In this document: in pieces, positions 4,985-12,366 of the stretch | Layout: each line of letters opens with the position of its first letter | How positions within the stretch are numbered: the stretch's first letter is position 1 | Assembly (NCBI GenBank): GCA_964370845.1 | Contig: CAYJLB010000038.1 | Span: forward strand, 1 to 20,252 | Origin: CAYJLB01 sp964370845 | GTDB taxonomy: Bacteria > Bacillota > Clostridia > Oscillospirales > Ruminococcaceae | DNA: 20,252 nt | Direction of reading: 5' to 3' | Program-made: the position numbers and the translations under genes | Notes under the pieces: generated by a model | Databases searched by the model: none | What the model saw: the letters and a program-made list of their open reading frames with translations, nothing else | What the model was told of the DNA's origin: nothing

Positions 4985-6715
4985 TTATAAGTAGTACCAG
5001 CCGTCGCCTAGCCAAACAAACCATACAGACCAGTCATTTTCATCAAATCCGTAGTAATAACCATCAGATTCTTCGTAATAATAGTAAACTCCGTATTCCC
5101 AGTCATACATATAGTAAATTCCGCTTTCTTCATCATAGAAACCGTCTGTTAGATAATCGTAGTCATTGTCAGAATCATCATCAGAAACTATATTATCATC
5201 AGTATCAATGTCAAAGAATGAGTTGTAATATGATTCCCAGTCAAAATCGTCATCATCAATGTATGTATCATCTTCGAAGTAATCGTCCCAGTTAAAATCA
5301 TCATCTGAATTATTATCGCTATCGTCATAAGTTGTTGTAGCAGTAGTAGTTTCGCTTGTATCATCATCGGAATCAGTGTCCCAATCATCATACCAGTTTC
5401 CACCGTCGTCGTCAGCAGTTGTAGTTACTTGCGTTTCGTCGCTGTCATCATCATCAAACCAATCGTTTTCTTCCTCTTGAGTAGTGGTTTGAACAGTTGT
5501 AGCAGTAGTTTCAACAACTTGATTTGAGTTTAGGCTTTGAGCAACTAAATCTCCAATAAATGGAACTGGCTGTGTATATGCAGAGTAATTTGAGAAGTCA
5601 GAGCCATAAGCATTGCCATTAAAATAGTTGTTGTAAGAATATTTTGTTCCATTAGCAGCAGGAAGATAAACGGAAGATTCAATTCTTTGGTGGTCAGCAG
5701 AAATTTGTGAATCAGTAATATTAAAATAACTGTAATCGTAGTAACTAGGGTCATTTGAAGATGGGTCATTCCACGTTACGTCAACATTATAATATTCTCC
5801 ATCAAGTTCAACAATGTTCCAACCGTGACGTTCACCAGCAAAACCTACAACAAAAGTTGAGGGAATAGAAAGTAGTTGCATACAGTATTGGAAAGCCTTT
5901 GCATAACCAGCACAAACAGTTTGTGCATTAACAAATGTGCTGTAAGCAGTTTGATTATAAGGTGAACCAGCAACGTATTGAGTAACATTTGTAATATGGT
6001 CATTTACATATTTAACTTGTTCAACTTCGTTTGGCAAATTGGATGCAGTTAAAGCAATTCCTAAAGCTGCAGCATGGAAATTTGCATAATTTTGTCTTAT
6101 ATCGTGAACTAGATCATTAAATTCAAAAGTAACGCTTGTAAGTAACCCTTGGTTGTTGTAATAATAGTGATAAGTTCCAGTAAGCCAGAAAATTTCTGGG
6201 TGGTCATATTGAACCGAGTAAAAAACATTTTGGAATTGAGTGTTATTTAGTCCAACAGCTACATCGATTGTGTCAATACACTGAATTACAGCAAGATAAA
6301 TTTGGTCATATGCCTTTTTCTCAACAGAAGAAAGCAAATTTCTATACATATAAAATTCATCGCCCAAAGTGTTTCCATAAATGTCAGTTCCACGAATTTG
6401 TGGAATGGACGTGGTGCTTCTTGTAATAGTTTTGTTTGGGTTTTCGTCAAGTTCGCCTTGTGGTTCGAAAACTTCTAAACCGTTATATCTTCCCTCAATT
6501 ACAGTAGTTAAGTTTTCAACTTCGCCTTCATCTTGAGTAAAATCATCATCAGTTCGCTCAAGTTTTTCATATTCTCCGTTAGCTGGAGAATTTCCGTCTA
6601 CAGATACTCCCGTAGTTTCTTCTTCAAGTAACCACTCAACTACTGAACAACCTGTAAGAGAAAAAGTTGCGATTAAAGTAGCTATTATTAATGCTAATAT
6701 TTTCTTATTTTTCAT
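4985..6715 (-). CDS. Transglutaminase-like lipoprotein with acidic, aromatic C-terminal tail
   Basis: A 576-residue predicted lipoprotein: signal peptide 1-22 with lipobox LTGC, Cys23. An N-terminal domain (about 90-225) precedes a transglutaminase/cysteine-protease core (about 235-330). The presumed triad is Cys268 (in TVCAGYAKAFQYC), His297 (GERHGWNIV) and Asp312 (YYNVDVTWNDP). These folds either crosslink or cleave amide bonds; the activity here is unknown. Residues 400-530 are low complexity, with Thr-rich patches alternating with Asp-rich runs. The last 45 residues repeat a G-x-Y-Y pattern (GIYYMYD, GVYYYYE, GYYYGFD, GWYYL) that recalls wall-binding repeats, though the match is loose. 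GGAAAGGAA precedes the ATG. It lies 33 bases downstream of the C11 protease gene, probably in one operon. Confidence 0.85.
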   Translation of the reverse strand: MKNKKILALIIATLIATFSLTGCSVVEWLLEEETTGVSVDGNSPANGEYEKLERTDDDFTQDEGEVENLTTVIEGRYNGLEVFEPQGELDENPNKTITRSTTSIPQIRGTDIYGNTLGDEFYMYRNLLSSVEKKAYDQIYLAVIQCIDTIDVAVGLNNTQFQNVFYSVQYDHPEIFWLTGTYHYYYNNQGLLTSVTFEFNDLVHDIRQNYANFHAAALGIALTASNLPNEVEQVKYVNDHITNVTQYVAGSPYNQTAYSTFVNAQTVCAGYAKAFQYCMQLLSIPSTFVVGFAGERHGWNIVELDGEYYNVDVTWNDPSSNDPSYYDYSYFNITDSQISADHQRIESSVYLPAANGTKYSYNNYFNGNAYGSDFSNYSAYTQPVPFIGDLVAQSLNSNQVVETTATTVQTTTQEEENDWFDDDDSDETQVTTTADDDGGNWYDDWDTDSDDDTSETTTATTTYDDSDNNSDDDFNWDDYFEDDTYIDDDDFDWESYYNSFFDIDTDDNIVSDDDSDNDYDYLTDGFYDEESGIYYMYDWEYGVYYYYEESDGYYYGFDENDWSVWFVWLGDGWYYL

Positions 6716-6748
6716 TTATTTGCTAATTCCTTTCCGAAAATCCCTTTT

Positions 6749-8770
6749 TTAATCTACTGATGTGTAAATTTCACCTTCATACATTTCAAATGTTGCAACA
6801 GAAGAAGTAGAAATGTTTCCTTGTGCATCTGTCATAACATAAACCATAAAGTAATATCCGTCGAATAAAGCACCTTCGTTGAATGTAGTGTTAGCGGAAT
6901 ATACGATTTCATCAGCAACAAATGGAATAAGTTCTTCACTATCAGAGTTCATATCGTTTGCATAGTGAATAGTTTCAATTACGTCGCCCTCTTGTAATAA
7001 GTACATATTTTTGTCTGCTGCACCATCTTCAGTTAATGCTTTTCTTGCACCAAGAATAATAAATTCTTCACGCAAAAAGTCATAAACAACTGTTAAATTG
7101 TATTCAGCACCATTTATTAATACAGGAACAGCATATTCGTTGTAATCATCGCCTTCATAAACGATTTCCATATAACAAATTGCATCATCAATATGTCCCC
7201 AAACTCCGCGGAAATTATCTTTGAAAATACCGTTGTCCCAGTCAGCGATAATATCATTATCAGTTCCTAGTGAAAGTAAAACATCACCTTCAGCTGGTGC
7301 ATAATAAAGCTCAAAAGTTACCGAAGAAAGAATGTCATAAGCCTCAGGACCAAGTTCCATAGTAGCAAGTCCTTCATCATCTACATATAAAGCAATATCT
7401 TCCCACCCAAGGTCAGCAGTTTCAAGAGTTTCTAATTCAGGAATAGATTCTTCTTGATAATTAAGCATTGTGTTTAAGTAGTTCATACCATTGTCATCAA
7501 AAGTTCCTGTTAAAGCGTAGTGATAAAGGAAATTAAAGGAAACTGATGGAGAAACCATTGAATATTCCATAAAAGTGTCAAATTCGCCGTCATAAGGGAA
7601 GTAACTTGCTAGTCCCATTCCGTCCGGACGATAAACGCTACCTACTTTATAAACAACCGCATCATTTAACGCATCAATTACAGCGCTAGATTCCTCAGGG
7701 AAATATTCTTCTAAGTTTTGTACAAATTGTCCCATATCCATCATATTTGTATAACCTTGTTCACGAGTGTTTCCGCCATAGTTTTCAACACTGTTAGCAA
7801 CATTCGCCATTCTAGTAAAGATAGCTGTGTCTTGATTAACTGCATAATCTAAAGCTTGTAGGCCAAAATTGTCATATGCTTCAACTACAGGTGCAAGTTT
7901 TGACAAGTCGGTTACTGAAAGAGTAATTTCATCTTCAGTTCCAGCGAGTTCACAACCGTAAACAAAAGTATCACAAATTACTTGTCCAAGTTCTTCTGGG
8001 TGAATTGTAGGATTTTCAGCTAAAGCGTCCATAATTCCAGTGTAATACCAACCGTTACCTGGTTCAAGTTCTTCTGATGCAACTAAGTAGTTTGAGAAAT
8101 CAGAAAAAGTGTTAGCTGTAGCAAATGTAGCCATTAAACAAGTGTCAAAGCCAACAATATCAACAGGGTAATCTTGTGAGCCAGTGCCATAAACATTTTC
8201 AAAAGCTGAGTGAAGTTCTTCAAGAGTCAAAGAGTCATTGTTGAAAAGTTCATCAAATGCAGCCCCAGTAACTGAACCACCGCCATGATTCCAAAAGTTT
8301 ACCATAGTTCTATCAGCAGGGTATTTTTCTTCAGCAAAAGATAAAAAGTCAACCAAAGTATTAGGGTCACCCATACTAGCATTGTCAACTTCTTCAATTA
8401 AGTTAAGTCCATTGTGGTCATAAACATATCTTTGCATAACTTCTGAGCTTACGAAATTATTTTGCCATTCTAAAGCACCACCCGTTTGAATAACAATTTT
8501 CACTCCCTCAGGAAGTTCAACGTCCATCATTTCAAAAAGGTCGTCAGTTGCCGCACCTCCATAAGTTTCAAGGTCGCTTCCGCAAAGATACCAGTACATT
8601 GCCCAGTCAGTTCCTGTACTTTCTCCCTCAAAAGAGTTTTCATAATCATCGTCATAGTTTTCAATTAAATTGCCGTCTTCGTCGTATTCTTCTTCCCAAA
8701 ATTCGTCACTACAAGCAGTAAAGCTTATTGTAACAGTTAGAGCTAAAATCATTGCTAAAAATTTTTTCAT
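6749..8770 (-). CDS. Clostripain-family (peptidase C11) lipoprotein
   Basis: A 673-residue predicted surface protease. The signal peptide ends in FTAC with Cys20, a lipobox; an acidic linker (21-52) follows. The caspase-fold C11 domain starts near WAMYWYLCGSDLE (56-68). The catalytic pair is His162 (NFWNHGGGS) and Cys211 (DIVGFDTCLMA), both in the family's expected context. Known C11 enzymes cleave after Arg or Lys and often self-process; specificity here is unproven. A long C-terminal region (about 400-673) has beta-rich sequence of unknown role, common in this family's gut Clostridia members. AAAGGAA precedes the ATG at 8770, and a strong promoter lies at 8846-8874. The transglutaminase-like gene follows in the same orientation. 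Confidence 0.92.
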   Translation of the reverse strand: MKKFLAMILALTVTISFTACSDEFWEEEYDEDGNLIENYDDDYENSFEGESTGTDWAMYWYLCGSDLETYGGAATDDLFEMMDVELPEGVKIVIQTGGALEWQNNFVSSEVMQRYVYDHNGLNLIEEVDNASMGDPNTLVDFLSFAEEKYPADRTMVNFWNHGGGSVTGAAFDELFNNDSLTLEELHSAFENVYGTGSQDYPVDIVGFDTCLMATFATANTFSDFSNYLVASEELEPGNGWYYTGIMDALAENPTIHPEELGQVICDTFVYGCELAGTEDEITLSVTDLSKLAPVVEAYDNFGLQALDYAVNQDTAIFTRMANVANSVENYGGNTREQGYTNMMDMGQFVQNLEEYFPEESSAVIDALNDAVVYKVGSVYRPDGMGLASYFPYDGEFDTFMEYSMVSPSVSFNFLYHYALTGTFDDNGMNYLNTMLNYQEESIPELETLETADLGWEDIALYVDDEGLATMELGPEAYDILSSVTFELYYAPAEGDVLLSLGTDNDIIADWDNGIFKDNFRGVWGHIDDAICYMEIVYEGDDYNEYAVPVLINGAEYNLTVVYDFLREEFIILGARKALTEDGAADKNMYLLQEGDVIETIHYANDMNSDSEELIPFVADEIVYSANTTFNEGALFDGYYFMVYVMTDAQGNISTSSVATFEMYEGEIYTSVD

Positions 8771-8845
8771 TTTTCAAATTTTCCTTTCAAACAATATGTT
8801 GAATTAATTAACTTTATCATATTAATACAATTAAGTCTACCTATA

Positions 8846-8874
8846 ATTATACAAATTTTCCATAAATAAGTCAA
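8846..8874 (-). promoter_or_regulatory. Promoter of the C11 protease/transglutaminase operon
   Basis: On the minus strand TTGACT (8869-8874), a 17-base spacer and a perfect TATAAT (8846-8851), about 76 bases before the ATG. Confidence 0.85.
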
Positions 8875-8913
8875 TTATAATAAGCATGAATTAAAAAACA
8901 AAAATAGATAACA

Positions 8914-8948
8914 AAAAGCTATCCCTTATGTAAAAATAGGGGATAGCT
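8914..8948 (-). terminator. Terminator after the zinc-ribbon gene
   Basis: On the minus strand AGCTATCCC (8940-8948) pairs with GGGATAGCT (8918-8926) around a 13-base loop, followed by four further T's and TTG. Confidence 0.85.
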
Positions 8949-8953
8949 AAAAC

Positions 8954-9556
8954 TTAATTATCTTTACTAAATTTACTTGCGATAAAATCAATTCCCTTGC
9001 TAATAGCTTTATCTAATAAACCAGGGTTTTCATTATATGGAAGCGGTCTATCAAATAATTCATAATCTTTAAATTTGATTATTCCCTTTACATTTTCAAT
9101 TAAATAACTAGAATCAAGGGATTCAATAACCATATACTTAAATTTTTTCTTAAAAGATACACGAATTAAATAAGCTTCCGTCATATTATCAGGCTTAAAT
9201 TTGTCAATAGGCTGAGCTGATTGAATAATCGGATCACAGTCAAGAGATTGAATTTTACAGCAACTTTCTAATACTCTGTCACCCTCTGAATCAGTTTTAG
9301 AATCATCGATATAGTACGCTTCGACCCTAAGTTGTGCATACTCAACACTGCCACTTTCAATAAGTCCTGTGAAATGTTTTAAGTTGCTTTTGCCAAATAG
9401 TCCAGCTTTACCTTGTTTAATTACATCTGCATAATCGGCAGGTAATTTTGTGTAGGATAATGATTCAATGTCAATCAAAGGTTTTAATTCAACTTCACAT
9501 TTTCCACAAGTGTTAATACCGTCTTCGTTTTTATGTCCACAATATACGCAATACAT
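8954..9556 (-). CDS. Zinc-ribbon protein of unknown function
   Basis: A 200-residue protein beginning with a zinc ribbon: Cys3-x2-Cys6 and Cys17-x2-Cys20 (MYCVYCGHKNEDG, then CGKC). The rest (about 30-200) is a mixed alpha/beta domain I do not recognise. It has a central stretch of strands (VEYAQLRVEAYYI, AYLIRVSFKKKFKYMVIESL) and an amphipathic C-terminal helix (LLDKAISKGIDFIASKF). There is no signal peptide or TM segment, so it is probably cytoplasmic. Zinc-ribbon N-termini of this kind are common in clostridial proteins tied to the membrane or to stress, but no role is inferred. AAGGAGG lies at ideal spacing before ATG at 9556. The likely promoter (9774-9802) would give a long leader of about 210 nt. 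Confidence 0.82.
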   Translation of the reverse strand: MYCVYCGHKNEDGINTCGKCEVELKPLIDIESLSYTKLPADYADVIKQGKAGLFGKSNLKHFTGLIESGSVEYAQLRVEAYYIDDSKTDSEGDRVLESCCKIQSLDCDPIIQSAQPIDKFKPDNMTEAYLIRVSFKKKFKYMVIESLDSSYLIENVKGIIKFKDYELFDRPLPYNENPGLLDKAISKGIDFIASKFSKDN

Positions 9557-9773
9557 AATATACCTCCTTTTTTATAAAAAACTGTCAAAAATCTAAAATT
9601 AGTTTTTAACAGTTGTGATTTGTTTGTCTTAATGTGTTTAATAGTAACAAATATTAATCTACGCCACAATGGTTACCATCTTTATATGTGAATTTGCCAG
9701 ATAATACTTGCACAAATTAAATATCATTTCATATAAATTATCGAAAATTTATATTTGATAACCTTACTAAATA

Positions 9774-9802
9774 ATAATATCACAAAACTATCACAATTGC
9801 AA
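9774..9802 (-). promoter_or_regulatory. Probable promoter for the zinc-ribbon gene
   Basis: On the minus strand TTGCAA (9797-9802), 17-base spacer, TATTAT (9774-9779). It is the best match in the gap, but implies a leader of about 210 nt, so a closer, weaker promoter is possible. Confidence 0.45.
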
Positions 9803-9887
9803 GTTTTTAATGTTAATTTCTCATACTTGAAAACGGGTAAGGTGCGAGCAATTGGATTTTCAATTTAAACTCAATTTGTAAAGTGTA

Positions 9888-9934
9888 AAAATAACGGTTG
9901 AACCGAAACTTTAATTAGTTTTGGTTCAACCGTT
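9888..9934 (-). terminator. Terminator after the InlB-repeat protein gene
   Basis: An 18-base arm (9917-9934) pairs with 9893-9910, with one mismatch, around a 6-base loop; the core is AACGGTTGAACC/GGTTCAACCGTT. On the minus strand it is followed by ATTTTTAC. Confidence 0.85.
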
Positions 9935-9969
9935 TTAATTTTACTTTAAATTTTGATTAATAATTCTTA

Positions 9970-11673
9970 TTAAGCTTCTTCTTTTTTGCTTTTTAGGAAT
10001 TTAACAAAAACTAGAGCTAAAAGTGAAGTAATTCCGCTGATTGCAAATAGTCCGCTAGAATTTCCGTTATCATTAGTTGCTGGAACTGCAAGAGGTGTTT
10101 CTTCATCAAGAATTTCTTCTTCATCTTCTTCGTTTGTTGGAGGAGGAGCAAGAGGAACTTCGTTATCTAAAACATCTTCATTTTCGTCTGTTCCAGTTGT
10201 TTCTTCAGTTTCAGGAGTAGTTCCAGTAGTTTCATCAGTAACAACTTCTGCAGTAAAGTAGATATTGATTACGATGTTTTCTGAGCCAAAAGAACCGTTT
10301 AAGTCGCCAGTGTGTGAAACGTACACTAGGTCATTGTGTGATAAGTAAGCATCAGGAACGTCGTATGTGCCAGTGTTTCCAGTCGCAATAACTTGACTAT
10401 CAATTAATTCGTTAGTGTCTTGATTGTATCTATTTACAGTTACAGTGAAAAGTTGTGATACAGTTTGAACTTGTTTAAAGTTTGCAGTTAAAGTAATGTC
10501 ATGTAAGATAGATAAGTCATGTCCTAAAGCAGCTGCAATATCTTGTTTAGTAGAACCAGTAATAGTATATTCAGTATCTAAATAAACAAAAGTCCAAGAA
10601 GCAAATTCATAACCAGATTTAGCAACAGGAGTAGGGAAATCTACTACAGTATTTGTAAGAATTAAAGTTGTTTCTGGTAAAGTGTAATTTAAAACACCAG
10701 TAGTATTTTCTAAAGTACCGTTTCCGTCAGTTGTGAAAGTTAAATTGTGTACAGCAGTAAATATAGCTGTAAAAGTGTTTGGTGAAGTAACAGCGAATTC
10801 TTTTGGTAATTCAGATGTAATTTTAGTAACACCATTATTTACATATTCCCAGTGTGAGAAAGTGTAGCCTTCGTCAGCAACTGGTTCTAATGTTGGAACA
10901 TATGTATTATTTAGTAATAAAGTTCCATGATCATATTGGTGTGTTGTGTCTTTAAAAAATTCGATATTATTTGTAGTTAATGAACCATTTTCACCAGCAA
11001 CAAAATTTACTATATATTTGTCAGCAAGAAATTTAGCAGTAAAAGTCATACCTTGAGTAACTTCTAAATCTTTTGGTAAAGTTTCTACTTGCTTAGTGAT
11101 ACCATCAACAGAATATTCCCAATGTAAGAAAGTGTAACCATCGTTAGCTACAGGTTTTAAACCAGCAACAAAAGTATTATGGATAAGAAGGCTACCATCA
11201 ACATAACTATAGTCTTTGCTGATAATACCAGTAGTGATAGTTTCTGTTAAAGTACCATTTCCATCAGTTGTGAAAGTTACAGTGTGTTGAGCAGTAAATA
11301 CAGCTGTAAAAGTAATATCTTGAGTAACTTTTAAATTACTTGGTAATGTATTAACTTGATAATCAGTATCTCCAACTCTATATGTCCAGTGAGTAAAAGA
11401 GTAACCCTCATTAGCCACAGGAGTTAATCCTGCAACATAAGTATTTGTTAGAAGTAAAGTTTCGTTTTGATATGTTTCAGTAGGTGAATCTATTTCGTTC
11501 CCGCCAGAGGTTAAAGTACCATTTCCATCAGTTGTGAAAGTTACATTGTGTTCTTGAACCGCCGCAGGTTCAACACCTTCTGCAAAAGATGTGAATGGGA
11601 GTGCTACTACTACCATTAAAAGTGATAGAGTAAAAGTGAAGAATTTCGCTAAATGATTTTTCTTAATTTTCAT
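9970..11673 (-). CDS. InlB-type repeat surface protein with non-canonical sorting-like tail
   Basis: I place the start at ATG 11673 (567 residues): AAAGGAA lies 9 bases upstream and the protein then opens with a classic signal peptide (MKIKKNHLAKFF... to about residue 31, TSFA). The open frame extends 25 codons further up without a ribosome site. Four repeats of about 90 residues (about 42-129, 130-218, 219-308, 309-401) share the pattern 'VTFTTDGNGTL...NTYVAGLTPVANEGYTFSHWEY...FTAxFTA', the InlB B-repeat/beta-grasp type of Gram-positive surface proteins. A MucBP-like domain (about 405-475) follows. The tail is a Thr/Glu linker, two copies of an 'ILDEETPLAxPxTN' motif, a TM segment (about 541-559) and KSKKEEA. 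VPATN occupies the place of LPxTG. Adhesion or glycan binding is likely but inferred. Confidence 0.88.
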   Translation of the reverse strand: MKIKKNHLAKFFTFTLSLLMVVVALPFTSFAEGVEPAAVQEHNVTFTTDGNGTLTSGGNEIDSPTETYQNETLLLTNTYVAGLTPVANEGYSFTHWTYRVGDTDYQVNTLPSNLKVTQDITFTAVFTAQHTVTFTTDGNGTLTETITTGIISKDYSYVDGSLLIHNTFVAGLKPVANDGYTFLHWEYSVDGITKQVETLPKDLEVTQGMTFTAKFLADKYIVNFVAGENGSLTTNNIEFFKDTTHQYDHGTLLLNNTYVPTLEPVADEGYTFSHWEYVNNGVTKITSELPKEFAVTSPNTFTAIFTAVHNLTFTTDGNGTLENTTGVLNYTLPETTLILTNTVVDFPTPVAKSGYEFASWTFVYLDTEYTITGSTKQDIAAALGHDLSILHDITLTANFKQVQTVSQLFTVTVNRYNQDTNELIDSQVIATGNTGTYDVPDAYLSHNDLVYVSHTGDLNGSFGSENIVINIYFTAEVVTDETTGTTPETEETTGTDENEDVLDNEVPLAPPPTNEEDEEEILDEETPLAVPATNDNGNSSGLFAISGITSLLALVFVKFLKSKKEEA

Positions 11674-12238
11674 TTTAATTTTTCCTTTCAAATTGTGAGT
11701 TGTAGTTTGTGGTGAGATTAAAGTACATAGTTTCCGTATTCGAAACAATTTGAATGATAATTGTTTAAGTATACTTGCGTTTTATGTTTTCTTTATCGCT
11801 TATTCATTCTAACATTAAAAGGTTATATTAAAGTTACATGAGTATTATTTATATAGCTATTTTTCAAAATTAACGTTTTGTACAATAATTAATTAAAACG
11901 ATGTTTTATTATACTGAAATATAACATATATCACATAAAAATAGAAAATATATTATTTATAAGTTAATAAATTTAATTATATAACCTTAAAATGTGTATC
12001 AATCGTTAATTAATTATATTATTTTACAAATACATTTTTGCGTGATAAATTACTATCCATATAAACAGGTAACAAAGCAACATATACTTTTGTTTAGTTG
12101 TACTATTATAATGTTATTGTATTTAAAGTTTGAAAATAAATCTTCTAACCGCAGTTTTGTGCTTATTCGTCAAAGAACTTTAGTGCTATTAAAACGTGCA
12201 GAAAGGAATGGTTATAAAAATGAGTAAATGAGGTTTTT

Positions 12239-12267
12239 TTTAAAAGTAATCTTTTAAAGGTTTTTTT
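12239..12267 (+). terminator. Possible weak terminator
   Basis: TTTAAAAG (12239-12246), loop TAAT, CTTTTAAA (12251-12258), then GG and seven T's. The stem is all A-T but one pair, so efficiency would be low. It would separate the exporter promoter from anything upstream. Confidence 0.4.
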
Positions 12268-12285
12268 GTTCGCTTTATTTTAATA

Positions 12286-12314
12286 TTGACAATACTTGTT
12301 AAAAAAACTATAAT
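12286..12314 (+). promoter_or_regulatory. Promoter of the ABC exporter operon
   Basis: TTGACA (12286-12291), 17-base spacer, TATAAT (12309-12314): both boxes are perfect consensus. It overlaps the nominal 5' end of the open frame, which is why a downstream start is chosen for the first exporter gene. Confidence 0.9.
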
Positions 12315-12366
12315 TAAAATTGAACGTTTCAACATTTGGTGGAACAATATTGGAAGGAGAACATTT

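Larger units (their letters stand above)
9557..9969. other. Gene-free stretch between zinc-ribbon and InlB-repeat genes
   Basis: AT-rich, with no credible reading frame. It contains a minus-strand promoter (9774-9802), an imperfect inverted repeat AACTGT...ACAGTT near 9582-9614 inside the presumed leader of the zinc-ribbon gene, and the terminator of the upstream gene at 9888-9934. I recognise no riboswitch in the leader. Confidence 0.6.
11674..12366. other. AT-rich gene-free region between divergent surface protein and ABC exporter genes
   Basis: Very AT-rich. It holds the ribosome site of the InlB-repeat gene and, at the right end, a strong promoter. A frame from GTG 11994 to 12227 has poor composition and no ribosome site, so I do not call it. 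A string near 12155-12182 (TTTTGTGCTTATTCGTCAAA) loosely matches the repeat at the window's left edge. A possible weak terminator at 12239-12267 (TTTAAAAG/CTTTTAAA followed by GGTTTTTTT) hints at a small decayed plus-strand unit. Confidence 0.5.

Noticed and set aside
4951..5403. Open frames on both strands overlapping the transglutaminase-like tail
   Set aside because: They arise from the Asp/Tyr-rich codon bias (GAT, TAT) of the real gene; His/Asn-rich or Met/Ile-rich translations with no start signals.
9484..9669. 61-codon minus-strand frame overlapping the zinc-ribbon start
   Set aside because: It begins at TTG without a ribosome site and overlaps the well-supported gene in another frame.
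11674..11748. Upstream extension of the InlB-repeat protein
   Set aside because: It would place 25 non-signal residues before a perfect signal peptide, and the ribosome site is at the internal ATG 11673.
11994..12227. 77-codon plus-strand frame starting at GTG
   Set aside because: No ribosome site, AT-driven Ile/Tyr/Leu composition and a C-terminal part that overlaps a repeat-like string; no recognisable domain.
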